A DNA stretch of 64,000 nucleotides from Strongyloides papillosus. Lineage: Eukaryota > Nematoda > Chromadorea > Rhabditida > Strongyloididae. The stretch lies in contig SRSI01000013.1 in NCBI GenBank assembly GCA_005656395.1, forward strand, positions 682,001 through 746,000, read 5' to 3'. Positions within the stretch are counted from its first letter, which is position 1; each line of letters starts with the position of its first letter. Shown here piece after piece: positions 13,077-23,996 of this stretch. Below the pieces are notes generated by a model. The model worked only from the letters and a program-made list of their open reading frames with translations, searched no databases and was not told the DNA's origin. Both the position numbers and the translations under genes were made by a program.

Positions 13077-14187
13077 CTATCCTGAAAAATACCGAGGACT
13101 ATATACTCTTCTTCCAGGACTATAATCATTTTTGGGAGCGTACCGTTGATTAACATTATAATGTTGTTGATTAGGAGAAGTGACATATCCTTCATTTTTG
13201 TAGGTTGGAAACTTTTTACTCTTGTACCCTCCATATTCATCTCCATCCCTATCAGAGAAAACAAGTGAAAGTGCAATAAATATTGCAAGAAACTAAAGAA
13301 AATATTTACTGAATTTCACTAAATAATCTCACCTGTCCAATAATAACAGCACCAAATAAGACCACAGCTACACTTGCACCGATACTTAAAGCTATCCATA
13401 TTCTATGATGACAACCATCACATCTTATATCGCAACTTCTGGGATAATCCAGTCTTAAAGCCAAAAAATCACCACATCCAGCATTACCACAACATCTAAA
13501 TGTCGTCTGTATTCTATCTAAACTCTCTTGTACAATCCCAGGGCCCTGATAATAATGTTGCACCATATAATTTAATGCGTCAGACAATTCCACGTCAATA
13601 CCATCTTTTTTGTAAATAATATAAAAACTACACGATATTGTAAAGATAAGAAGTATAAAAATGATAATCGAATATGATACTAAGAATAAGTTTGATCTTT
13701 CAGTAGTACCACAACATCCAATCATTGATGTTACTATACTTACTGCCCCAAATACGATAAGAATATATGAGAATGCATATAAAGTTGGTGCTTGCCAAAA
13801 AGCTTCAGCAACAGCTTGACGATATCGTTCACTTAAAAACTCTCTGAAACGACTATCAGTCCGTAACCATGCACCAAGTGCAAGACAAGCAAAGCCTACA
13901 ATTCCAAAAATAATATTTACTGTGAACATTGCATACTTGGCAAAAGTGTAACATCCAACCCGACTATACGTTAGATCACTTTCAAATCTATAAAAATTTG
14001 TTATCAAAAAACTTGTACATTTTTTTATTGACACTTACATTGTTGAATCATCCAAATCATCCCTATGAATGTATCGTCCATTATCTATTCTTTTCATACG
14101 ATATGTATCTTCATACTCTGGAGCATAACGTTCTCCTACATACTTTGAATTACCCGAACGATACCTTTTATTATCTTGATATGTCAT
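13077..14187 (-). CDS. Tetraspanin
   Basis: Three exons, 14187-14039, 13987-13333 and 13292-13077, encode 339 residues. A hydrophilic N-terminal tail of about 55 residues precedes four transmembrane segments. The large extracellular loop contains the hallmark CCG (TTFRCCGNAGCGDF) plus further cysteines (SCDIRCDGC), as tetraspanins need for disulfide folding. TM4 is split by the second intron (40 nt). A Tyr/Pro-rich cytoplasmic tail of about 55 residues ends the protein. The start is supported by a TTTTTTCAG acceptor (AG at 14200-14201) 13 nt upstream, a likely trans-splice site. Tetraspanins organise membrane microdomains and partner receptors; the partner cannot be inferred. The gene is divergent from the HYOU1 gene, sharing about 0.5 kb of upstream DNA. 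Confidence 0.88.
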
Positions 14188-14690
14188 TAATTACTTCTCC
14201 TGAAAAAAATGGTAAATAAATGTAATATTTTGTATGAGGTAAATGTAAATAGAGTTTGTAATGCTTAGAATTTATTTTATCATATGATGTATATTTACAA
14301 TAAGTAATACTTTACAATTTATAAATATTACTATCTATGCAAATATAGGCCATAATCAATAGGCCATATCACCAGGTACAACCACCACAATAGGTCAATG
14401 TACCGCCTTTTTTTTAAAAATATTGAAGCTTTTTCCCACAAGAATCTCTTAAAACGATTATGTTTGATATTGTCCTTATCTAGTGTTTAATAATTACGTG
14501 TATTTAAAATTTCCTACAGTAGAAAAGCAACGAATTTTATGCATAATTACTATCAAGATTACTTTTATTATTTTTTTGTACCCATTAATTTTAAAGTTAA
14601 AGACACGTCATAAGGTATTTAATTATATGTATCCAAATTTATAATATTTTATAAAGAATTTTTATACAAAATAAGTTTTTATAGGGTACA
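14188..14690. promoter_or_regulatory. Divergent promoter region, tetraspanin (minus) and HYOU1 (plus)
   Basis: Contains a GC-enriched island (14345-14407): a 9-bp direct repeat ATAGGCCAT at 14345-14353 and 14359-14367, and an inverted repeat GGTACA/TGTACC at 14375-14380 and 14399-14404. A TGACGTG core lies at 14604-14610. A TTTTTATAG acceptor-like sequence ends at 14684, six bases before the HYOU1 start. Promoter function is inference from position. Confidence 0.5.
14604..14610 (-). promoter_or_regulatory. Candidate unfolded-protein-response element (XBP-1/ATF6-type, TGACGTG)
   Basis: The minus strand reads TGACGTG within TGACGTGTC. This is the core recognised by XBP-1/ATF6-type bZIP factors. 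It lies 81 bp upstream of the start codon of an ER chaperone of a family that is a classical UPR target. A 7-mer can occur by chance; the position and the gene make it credible. Confidence 0.5.
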
Positions 14691-16980
14691 ATGATAATGA
14701 AGGTAACTTATACAATAGCGGCTTTCCTATGTTTAGTCTTATCTATAGCCCCAGTATTAGGTAAGTATAACATTTTATTTTTTATTTAAAATAAAATAAA
14801 TAATTTAGAAGCAGTATATGCTGTTATGTCCATTGATCTTGGGGATCAGTACCTTAAGATGGGTATTGTGAAACCAGGTGTTCCTATGGAGACTGTTCTT
14901 AATAGAGAATTCCGTAGAAAGACAGCTAATATGATTGGTATACGTAATGGTGAACGTTTCTTCTCAGACGGCGCTGTTAATTTGGTATGTCCCATATTTT
15001 ATTTAAAATTAATATATTTATTTAAATCTGTAGAATGTTAAATACCCAATGAATACATTTGGATTTATTATGGATTTAATTGGTAAACAATATAATGATA
15101 CAGCAATTGCTATCTATAAAAAGCGTTTCCCTCATATTAAACTAAGTCCTGATGAGAAACGTAATACAGTTGTTATTGAGACAGAAAGTGGAAAGTATAA
15201 CGTAGAAACAGTTTTAGGAATGATTTTATGGAATGCAAATGAAGTTACAAATATTTATGCTGGACAAAAAGTTAAAAACGCAATTTTCACTGTTCCTTCT
15301 TTTTATACTCAATCAGAGAGGAATGCAATTGCTGTTGCAGCTGAAATTGCTGGAATTAAACTTTTAAAAATTATAAATGAAGCAAGTGCAATCGGACTAA
15401 ATTATGGTGTTTTTAGAATGAATGAGATAAATGAAACTAAAAGTAATATGCTTATCTACGATGTAGGTGCATCAAAGACATCAGCTGTAATAATTGAATA
15501 TTCTAAATTTACTAATGAAACTAGTAAACAGTCTTATCCTATTGTTAAAACTCTTGGATTTGGATTTGATCGTAATCTTGGTGGTTTAAGATTAACTTTC
15601 CTCCTCCGTGATTTACTCGTTCAAAGATTTAATAGAGATCATATAACAACTGCTGATATCACTCAAAATCCAAGAGCTATGGCAAAAATGTTTAAGGAAG
15701 CTGAGAGGTTAAAGCAAGTATTATCAGCTAACAATGAACATAAAGCTCAAGTCGAGAATGTTTTTGAAGAACAAGACTTTAAAGTCCAAGTAAAGAGGGA
15801 TGAATTTCATGATATTATTTCTGATTTAGATGATAAATGGACAAAACCAATTGATAGAGCACTGGAAATGGCAAATTTAAAACTAGAAAATATTGATAAA
15901 ATTGTACTCTTTGGTGGTGGTACAAGAGTTCCAAGAATTTTAGAAATTTTAACAAAATATTTAAATGGAAAGGAAATTGGAAGATTTTTAAACACTGATG
16001 AAGCAGTATCATTGGGGGCTCTTTATTATGGTGCTTATTTAGCTAAAGGTTTCCAAGTTAAACGTTTTGAAATTGAGGAAAGAACTGATATTATTGAGAA
16101 ATTATCTGAAGATGGTAAAATTGAAAAAATGAGTGACGAAGATATTAAAGCTGCTATCACTGTTTTAAGAGATTATGAGAAAAAAGAACATGAGAAGGCT
16201 GAAAGAGATGCTGCACATAATAATTTAGAGTCAGCTGTCTATACAACTAAAGATTTACTTGAAAATACTGAATTTACACAATATGCGACAGAAGAGGAAG
16301 TATCAAATATTAGAGAGGCTGTGGAACAGGTTAATCTTTGGTTAGAGGATGAAATGACAGTAGAAACCAAAAGTTCTGAGTTTAAGGAAAAATCTAAGAA
16401 AATTGATGACGCAATAAAGGTAGTAAAAAATCGTCAAAAACAGCACACTGACAGACCAAAGAAAATTAAAGGTATACAGAAAGTTTTAAATGAAACTGCT
16501 AAATTCATTGAGGTAGCTAAAAACTTGACAGAAATATTAGGTGAGGAGGATGTTAAAATACTTCAAACTGCATATGACAATACATTAGAATGGTGGACAA
16601 AAAATAGTGATGGTTTGAAAGATATTCCATTAAATAAAGATGCCCCAATTTCTAATAGCGAAATAAGTGAAAAAGTGCAAGATTTGAAGCGTGAATGGAA
16701 ATTTTTAGAAAATAAGATGAAGAATATAATTGCATTAAAGATGAAGGAGAAAGCTGAAAAAGAAGCTCTTGAAAAGAAGGCAGCTGAAGAAGCTGCTAAG
16801 AAGAAGGCAAAAGAAGAGGCTATAAATGGAACAGAAGAGATAAAAGATTCAGGAAACACAACTACATCTACAGAGGAGGTTGCAAAAGATGAAGCTTCTG
16901 ATAACGCAAAGACATCACAAGTAAATGAAGCAGAAATAGATGATGGTGAGAAGAAAGGCCACATACCGGAGGAACTTTGA
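14691..16980 (+). CDS. HYOU1: HYOU1/GRP170-type ER chaperone (Hsp110-like) lacking the substrate-binding beta domain
   Basis: Three exons, 14691-14760, 14809-14984 and 15034-16980, encode 730 residues. A signal peptide (about 1-27) leads into an Hsp70-type nucleotide-binding domain (about 29-425) with GRP170 hallmarks: SIDLGDQYLKMGIVKPGVPM, ITVP-type VPSFYTQSERNA, GFGFDRNLGG, NPRAMAKMFKEAERLK, VLFGGGTRVPR. From GAYLAKGFQVKRF (about 416-428) the frame passes within some 30 residues into the C-terminal helical domain (LRDYEKKEHEKAERDAAHN, then WLEDEM). The beta-sandwich and acidic loop that normally separate these parts are missing, so the protein is about 200 residues shorter than the 900-1000 usual. 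A Lys/Glu/Ala coiled tail ends in PEEL, a weak variant of KDEL-type retention signals. GRP170 acts as nucleotide-exchange factor for BiP and as a holdase in the ER lumen. A TGACGTG motif lies 81 bp upstream. Confidence 0.9.
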
Positions 16981-18100
16981 TTAATCACTAACTTGTTTAC
17001 ACTGTTTATCATATAAATATGAAGTGGTTTACTATCAATTGTACTACTCATTTTGTTATTATCATTAAACTGCTTTTTAAATGTTGTGATATTATAATAA
17101 AATAATATTATCGTTATTTTTATTTAAATGGCCGAACATAATATAAAAGTAGTAGTATTTTTTAAGTACTCTATTAGTTAAAATGTTAAAAGAGGAGGTA
17201 AATCTTCATTCCTCCACCACAGGACCTATTTTCGTCCCGGGATAATAACAAACAACATTTTTGTTTGCTCAAGATTTATTGTTTCTTATTTTATAAAGCA
17301 CACATTATTTTAATGTGTATGAGAACATTTCCCGTTTATATAAAAAAATTATTTATTAGAGTAAATGCCATATACACGTACGTACATACATATTTAGTCT
17401 TACCTAAAATAACGTTATATTTCTTTTTTGCTTATTCTCTAATTCAAACTTTTGTTTAATATACATATACACTTTTTTTTATGTCATAATAAAGTTATTT
17501 GTGTGTTAAATTATGAATATAAAATTATTATAATTTTTATTATGAAGAATATTATATAAATTATAAAGATTGTCACGTCTTTTAATAAACATTTATAATA
17601 GTGTACTGAAAACTTAAACTGTATTCATTACTACTTGTCTGCTATTTTGTCATTGAATTATTGTTTAAAATTTTTCTATCAAAACTGTTTTCTTTTGAAA
17701 ATTGTCATATAAACAGGAAATAAAATTTCATGTTATTGGTGAATTTTTACATCAAAAATTAAACATTTATCAAATCAATCTATTATAATTGTTGATTTTT
17801 TTAGAAAAAAAAATTTTTACCATTTTTTAATGAAAATATTAGTGGTATCCGTCTTAATTTTAAAAAATAAAAAAATTTATACATTCTTTAATTTACTGTT
17901 AAAAATATTTTTGTGTTAAATGAAAATAAAATTTTATGTATTATATGATGCATGCTACTAAGATCTTTCACATTGTAAAGTATTATTTTGTTATCACTAT
18001 AATTTTAAACTTATATAAAAACCATCAATTGAATTTGAATGCATATTCTTTTCTCTTCTTCTCTTTTTTTTCTTATTTATCTTCATTTATATTTTTACAG
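16981..18100. other. Intergenic region with a small GC-rich double hairpin
   Basis: AT-rich DNA containing the HYOU1 3' UTR (AATAAAATAATA near 17097). A sharply GC-richer stretch at 17191-17241 can form two short stem-loops: GGAGG/CCTCC (17194-17198 with 17211-17215) and GGAC/GTCC (17222-17225 with 17234-17237). The open frames at 17265-17459 and 17936-18100 look like chance. The last bases are a T-rich tract ending TTTTTACAG at 18100. Confidence 0.4.
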
Positions 18101-19765
18101 ATGGAAGGCTTATCTAACAACATATCAAACAGCGGCAATTCAATTCGTAAAAAACATCCAATGACTGAAAGAAATCCTAACGACTTTTATTTTATAAAAA
18201 TACTTGGTCAAGGATCATTTTCAACTGTATACTTAGGAAAAGAAGTTGAAACAGGAAATGAGTATGCCATCAAAGTCGTAAAAAAAACAACTATTTTAAG
18301 AGAAAAAAAGGTATAGTAAATTATAGTGTATTATAAATTTATTAACACATACACTTTTAGGCCAAACATATTATGAGAGAAAGAGATATTATGATTATGT
18401 TAACATTTAAAACTGATGACCATCCATTTATTACAACTCTTTATAGTACCTTTCAAGATGAAACAAACGTCTATTTTGCAATGACTTATGCCAATAATGG
18501 CGAGTTATTTAAATATCTACAAAAATTAGGATGTTTTGATGAAAAAACAACAAAATTTTATTCAGCAGAAATTTTATTAGCATTAAATTTTTTACACGAT
18601 AATAGTGTCATTCATAGAGATTTAAAACCTGAAAATATACTATTATCAAATAGTTGGCATGTTATGCTGGCTGATTTTGGTTCAGCTAGGATGCTTGGTG
18701 ATAATGAAGTCGCTAATGGTAATGATGATAAAAAATTAGAAACAAAAAAAATCTCATCTGACCGTTCCTCTTTTGTCGGGACGGCACAATATATAAGTCC
18801 TGAAGTTATTAACGGAGATAAATTTGGTCCTGAAACTGATTATTGGGCTTTGGGAGCTATTATATATCAAATGGTTTCAGGAAATGCTCCATTTAAAGCT
18901 GTAAATGAATATAATACATTAAAATTAATTAAAACACTATCATATGACTTTCCACAAGGTTTTCCTACTATATCAAAAGATATCGTTCAAAAATTACTCG
19001 TCCTCGAACCATCAAAGCGTTTAGGATCCCATGGCATGGGTGGAATAGAATCACTAAAATCTCATCCATTTTTTAATGGAATTGATTGGAAAAATTTGAC
19101 TAATTCACAACCACCAGAGTTGAAGCCATATCTCCCAGCGAGTGCTGGTGAGCCTGCATTCTATTCAGATGTATATTGTAATAACACTGATATCTCGCCT
19201 GGATTAAATGATGCTCAAATGGCTAGATTGATGGGTTTCAATGAATTTTTGCAGGATTGGCAAAATGAACGTAATGAAACCTCAGAATTTCCTAAAAAGG
19301 AAGAGAGTAATGTTGTTGCTAAAGAAAGTTCAGTATTTAATAGGAAAACGTTATTTGCTAGATGTGAAGAGGAGTACGATGCAATGATGAAGAAACAACG
19401 TTTAGAACACAAATATCATAGATTTGTTGAAGATAATCTCATTTTAAAGTCTGGAATAATTGACAAAAAGAAAGGGTTGTTTGCAAGGAGACGAATGTTT
19501 CTATTGACGGAAGGACCACATTTATATTATGTTGATCCACAAACAATGGAATATAAAGGAGAAATTCCGTGGTCAAAAGATATACAAACAGAAGCTAAAA
19601 ATTTCAAAACATTTTTTGTTCACACTGTAAGTTATCAAATACCATTAATTTTTTAAAATATTTAATATTTTACAGCCAAGCAGAACATATTACTTATTTG
19701 ATCCTGAGAGAAAGGCTGAAGAGTGGTGTCAAGCTATTGAGGCTGTCAAAGCTAAATACTACTAA
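18101..19765 (+). CDS. pdk-1: 3-phosphoinositide-dependent protein kinase 1 (PDK1)
   Basis: Three exons, 18101-18310, 18361-19626 and 19676-19765, encode 521 residues. The start is the ATG directly after a TTTTTACAG acceptor, a likely trans-splice or 5'-UTR splice site; the frame open further upstream is AT-rich noise. Kinase motifs: [13 protein letters not shown] (about 35-47), [18 protein letters not shown] (about 155-165), DFGSARML (about 174-181), and the PDK1-typical activation loop [12 protein letters not shown] (about 207-218). A C-terminal PH domain (about 420-520) includes [20 protein letters not shown] and ends in an amphipathic helix [17 protein letters not shown]1 phosphorylates the activation loop of AGC kinases such as AKT and SGK downstream of PI3K; in nematodes it belongs to the insulin/DAF-2 pathway that controls dauer and infective-larva decisions. 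Length agrees with the family. Confidence 0.93.
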
Positions 19766-20331
19766 TGAGAGGGAATAGATATCATACTAATTTTTTTTAA
19801 TCAAATATATTATTCTATCAATTTAATGTTAGAAAACTTGTTATGTTTATTAAAATATCTTATGACTTTTAATCATATCTAAACTTCTTATCAAAAAAAA
19901 ATTTTTTTTTTCCAAGAAAAAGGAATATTTATTTAATCGCCTAAAGATTATATTTTTATCTTACTATATTTGTGTAAAATATACGATTGTATTTTAATAG
20001 TATTACAATGATTTCAACAACAACAAAAAACAAAATAAGATGATTTTTGGAATCCAATGCACTTTTTTCTAGATGTTTCGAGAATATTATTTTGATGAAA
20101 AAAGATGCGTTGGCGTTTTTATATAAAAATAATGTGAGACATATTTATGTAATTTCTTACAGATTACTTTAAGTAATACTTAGCAATGGTTGTTTTAACC
20201 TTTTGTTTATCTTTATTAAAAAAATAGAATGTATTGGAAACAAAGTTAATTCTTTGATTATTTTGTTGAATTTTACTGACTGTCTCCCGTAAAAATAACA
20301 AATTTTTCCCACAAAAAATTTATTACTTTAA
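19766..20331. other. Convergent 3' region between pdk-1 and TM9SF3
   Basis: No coding frame or RNA gene seen. Holds the 3' UTRs of two convergently transcribed genes, with several A/T runs that could serve as polyadenylation signals. Confidence 0.4.
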
Positions 20332-22152
20332 TCAGTCTAACTTGATTGCGGAATATATTTTATGAATAAATTTAGAGGCTCCAATGTATCCTATTGTTCC
20401 ACACATTAAACCTATTGCCAATGAAAATAGTCCCATATATCCAAAGTAAAAGGTTGTTTGGAAGAATCCATACATTTTTGTTTTTGCAATGAAATAATAA
20501 ATAGCATAAAGATAAACATATCCACTTACTGATGCTCCAGCAAAGAAACTTGTCCAAGCCCTATAATTTTTATTTATAAATATAAATTTTTCTTCAGAAA
20601 TAAAAATAACCTACCATCTATAATCTTCTGCATTAAGAAGGCAATAAATACTTACAATTGTTGAACATGTTGTAACAACTGCAAGTATAATTATTACCAA
20701 AAGCATGAAACCATAGACATAATAAATTTTGTATGCCCAAAATGATGTAAATATGAAGTACATTTCAATAAAAATTGATCCAAAAGGCAGGATACCACTT
20801 GCAACAATCAAACTAAATGGTTCGAAGTACCATTTTTTGTCTGGTATTGGTCTTGGTACAACATTAATTCTACATGGATGTGAAATTTCTCTATTAAAAT
20901 GTCTTCCAATACAAGCTCCAATAAAACTTAAGGGCAATATGACAAATAAACATATAACAATTACTGTTAACATTGAAGTAAATGGTATTGCTCTTGATGC
21001 ATGATAATAAATTGCGACAAAATTAATAGCTAAAGCAACACACGAAACTGAACAAGGGAATAAACCTGTTCCAATGACAATTTGTCTTATCCATTTTTTT
21101 CCACCAAATTTGTAATAATAACTTGCGCCAACGTATCCGTTTATTGGAGATAAAACTGTATAATAAAAAATTATTGCACTCATGAATGATCCACGTTCTG
21201 TATACATTTCCTCATACAAAGAATGGCATACAATGATAAAGACAACAGCAGCTATATGGCAACCACTTCCCAATAATGATGAAAAAAGTGTTGGCATACT
21301 TGGACTTCTAAAAACATCACCGCGAACCTGTTTCCACCCATAATCATCACCAAAATCTTTATCATCACTAAGTTCATCAGCATTATGGTATCTTGTATAG
21401 TCTTTTCTTAGTGTTCTCATAAGAATCATACCAACAAGTCCAACTAGAAATATTACCATCATAAAACTATTAAACACTGAAAACCAATGGATTCTATGTT
21501 GAAAGAAACCAGGATCCAAATATTTTTCAAAACGCCTATCAAAGGTAATATCACTATTCAACCAATATACTTCATATGAAAACTCGACCACCATATTAGG
21601 CCTAATTAGTACTTTCTCTCCTTGTGTTACATTTACATCAACAATTCTATTACCATTATAACCAATCTCAAATTTTCTATGAGTATAAAGGTAATGTTCA
21701 TTTGGAGTACCAGTAACAAATTCACCAACTGGATTCCACATAGGTAAATCGTCTAAATACATCTGATACCAATAATTATGTTGAATAGCATATACAAAAG
21801 TTAAGAAATCATTTTCTGATAATTTTACTTTACAAAATACCGTTTTTGGAATATTTCTTCGAAATTTCATATCTAGACCAGAAAATTCAAGTTCCACACC
21901 TAGTAATGCTTCACTCAATGATTCATGATAATGCTCTAGTTTTTTTTTATCACCTTTACAGAAGGGTAATGAAAAGTATGTATATGTTTCTTGGTGATTA
22001 TTATATGGACCAACATTATTCATCCACAATACAATCTCTTCATCGATATAATAGATATTAGAATGTTCATCTCCATCTATTCCATAGAAATTTATAAATA
22101 TAAGATATATTAAAATAAAAAATGTTACTTGTTTAATTTTCAAATAAACCAT
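20332..22152 (-). CDS. TM9SF3: Transmembrane 9 superfamily member 3 (nonaspanin)
   Basis: Two exons, 22152-20615 and 20560-20332, joined by a 54-nt intron inside the codon for Trp of NAEDYRW, encode 588 residues. After a signal peptide comes the conserved lumenal domain ([57 protein letters not shown]), then nine hydrophobic segments with [38 protein letters not shown] and [18 protein letters not shown]. It ends IYSAIKLD, like the KxD-type C-terminus of nonaspanins used in COPI-dependent Golgi retention. These motifs fit TM9SF3 better than TM9SF1, 2 or 4. The family is implicated in Golgi/endosomal membrane-protein sorting. An AATATTTTAG acceptor ends 2 nt before the start codon, supporting it as the start. 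Confidence 0.92.
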
Positions 22153-22692
22153 CTCTAAAATATTGCAAATAATAATATAATTTTCAAAGTTACAATATCT
22201 TGAGGATAAAAAAAATAAATAAAGATAATTGTTCTATGAGATGACAAATATGTTTAGATTTAGATAGAGCTTGCCACGACCACAAATGTGTTGGCAGGAT
22301 TGTATATACAGCTCCAAATATTTGTATTACCAAAATCGTTATGAGAATTTAGGACTAAATAATATTTATATACTAATATTCATTAAATCAGATGATAATA
22401 ATATATTTCTTCATAGCATTAACTTTAAATTTTCAAATGTTTGATGTCTTCATTCCCCTTGTTACATAATCATATTTTTTATTTATAAATAAAAATAATC
22501 ATTAATATGTGCTTGTGAGAAATAAATTTTTCTTCGTCTCTTCATGGAAAAAATAAAAATATTTCATCATTTTTCAATGTAGCATTTCCGATGTAAAATT
22601 TAATAATAATAAATAAAATGGATTCAAAATATTAAACAATTGAATGAGATAAAACATCGGGAAAATAGAAATAAGTCACATTTATTGAAACA
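22153..22692. other. Intergenic region, divergent between TM9SF3 and the small secreted-protein gene
   Basis: AT-rich, without a coding frame. A slightly GC-richer patch (about 22265-22315) is not obviously repeated or structured. Presumably contains the two divergent promoters. Confidence 0.35.
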
Positions 22693-23178
22693 ATGCTTTT
22701 ATCATTGGTTTCTGTAATATTATTATCCATATCATCTATTCTTGCTTATATGAATGGTGGACAACAACGTGATGAACAAAATTACATCTCTCCATATGAT
22801 GAGGATCCAAGAATATTTCAAGAAAATTTGAATTTTTATGAAACCTATGTTCAAACTCATGCATACCATCCTGATATATATGATAATCATGGTCATCATC
22901 ATCAACATCATGGCGGAGCTTTCCATGGCATGGGACATGATTTCCATCATATTCCAGGATTTGTTAATATGGGAATATTTGCAGGAATGAATTTACCACC
23001 GCCAAAGTCACCTTATGAATTGTGTTTTAGACCAAATTACATGCCCATTGTAAGATCTAACAAACATTTGGTTAATTTCTGTGCTAGATATGCTAAACAT
23101 ATCAATCGTGCTCCTGTACATCCCAAGGTACCATTAGATTTGGACCAAGAAGGTTCAGGAATGGAATTTATCCCATAA
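22693..23178 (+). CDS. Small secreted His-rich protein of unknown function
   Basis: A single uninterrupted frame of 161 residues. The first 18-20 residues are strongly hydrophobic and look like a cleaved signal peptide. The mature part is acidic and Tyr/Asn/Pro-rich, with a histidine cluster at about residues 65-86 (HGHHHQHHGG, then HGMGHDFHH). It has two cysteines (one in ELCFRPNY, one in NFCARYAKHINRAP), which could form a single disulfide. Codon use and a non-random composition make it a real gene rather than AT noise. No family is recognised. The His cluster could bind Zn2+ or Cu2+ (inference). Confidence 0.72.
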   Translation: MLLSLVSVILLSISSILAYMNGGQQRDEQNYISPYDEDPRIFQENLNFYETYVQTHAYHPDIYDNHGHHHQHHGGAFHGMGHDFHHIPGFVNMGIFAGMNLPPPKSPYELCFRPNYMPIVRSNKHLVNFCARYAKHINRAPVHPKVPLDLDQEGSGMEFIP

Positions 23179-23996
23179 TTAATAACTTTATTCATTAAAT
23201 TGACAGGAACCTTTTTTAGAAAGCATTTTTAATACGACTCCCTCAGTCAATATTTTTGATATAATGTTATTAAAATAAAATTAGAAAAGTAAACTTTTTT
23301 TGTTTTACTTTTTTTACCATTCACCAAACCTATTAATATTTGATGGAATTTATTATCATTAAATTGTCATTTAAAAATAAAATCATAAAGTTTTAATGTA
23401 ATTATGTTAATAAAATCGATGGTATAATATAAATTTAATCCAATAAATTTTCCCCCATTGAGGGCATTTTCATTTATAATTCAATAAATTTTTTTAATTA
23501 AAGAACCATTAGCTTTACCTCTAATGTTTGGTACTTTAATATAATGCATTATAATGACAATTGACTGATTAATGATATTTTATAAATTAAAGCAATGCCA
23601 TTATATCTGTTTCCTATAGGATAACACAAATTTATCGCTTCGTATATCAACATATATACATTATCCTCATCATCATCTCCTGATCTTTTCTCAATAAATT
23701 ATATATTTTCTTGTGTTATCAACCTCTTATCAAAATTAAAAGAAAAATATTGTTAAATGACAAATACCTTAATTATATTTTAACAAGATTTTTTTATCCT
23801 TTTTTTAATGAGAATTTTTATTTTAAAATTATTAATGTTTTCTTTATTATAAACAGATTTTTCGAGATAAAAAATTATTGATGTGCTAGGAATATATTTA
23901 ATAACACATTAACTAATATATTTTGAAAACAAATGTTAAAGTGATCACTTTTTAATATTTTTAAATAACTCTCTATATTCAACTGTCATTAAAGTC
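23179..23996. other. Intergenic region
   Basis: AT-rich, with several AATAAA-like signals behind the small secreted-protein gene (23271-23276 and later). No coding frame, RNA gene or repeat recognised. Confidence 0.4.

Noticed and set aside
16563..17051. 162-codon antisense frame opposite the HYOU1 C-terminal region
   Set aside because: It is the shadow of the Lys/Glu/Ala-rich coding strand, giving a Phe/Ser-rich translation without domain or splice support.
17936..18100. N-terminal extension of pdk-1 upstream of 18101
   Set aside because: The stretch ends in TTTTTACAG immediately before an ATG and reads as an intron or trans-splice outron; its translation is hydrophobic AT noise.
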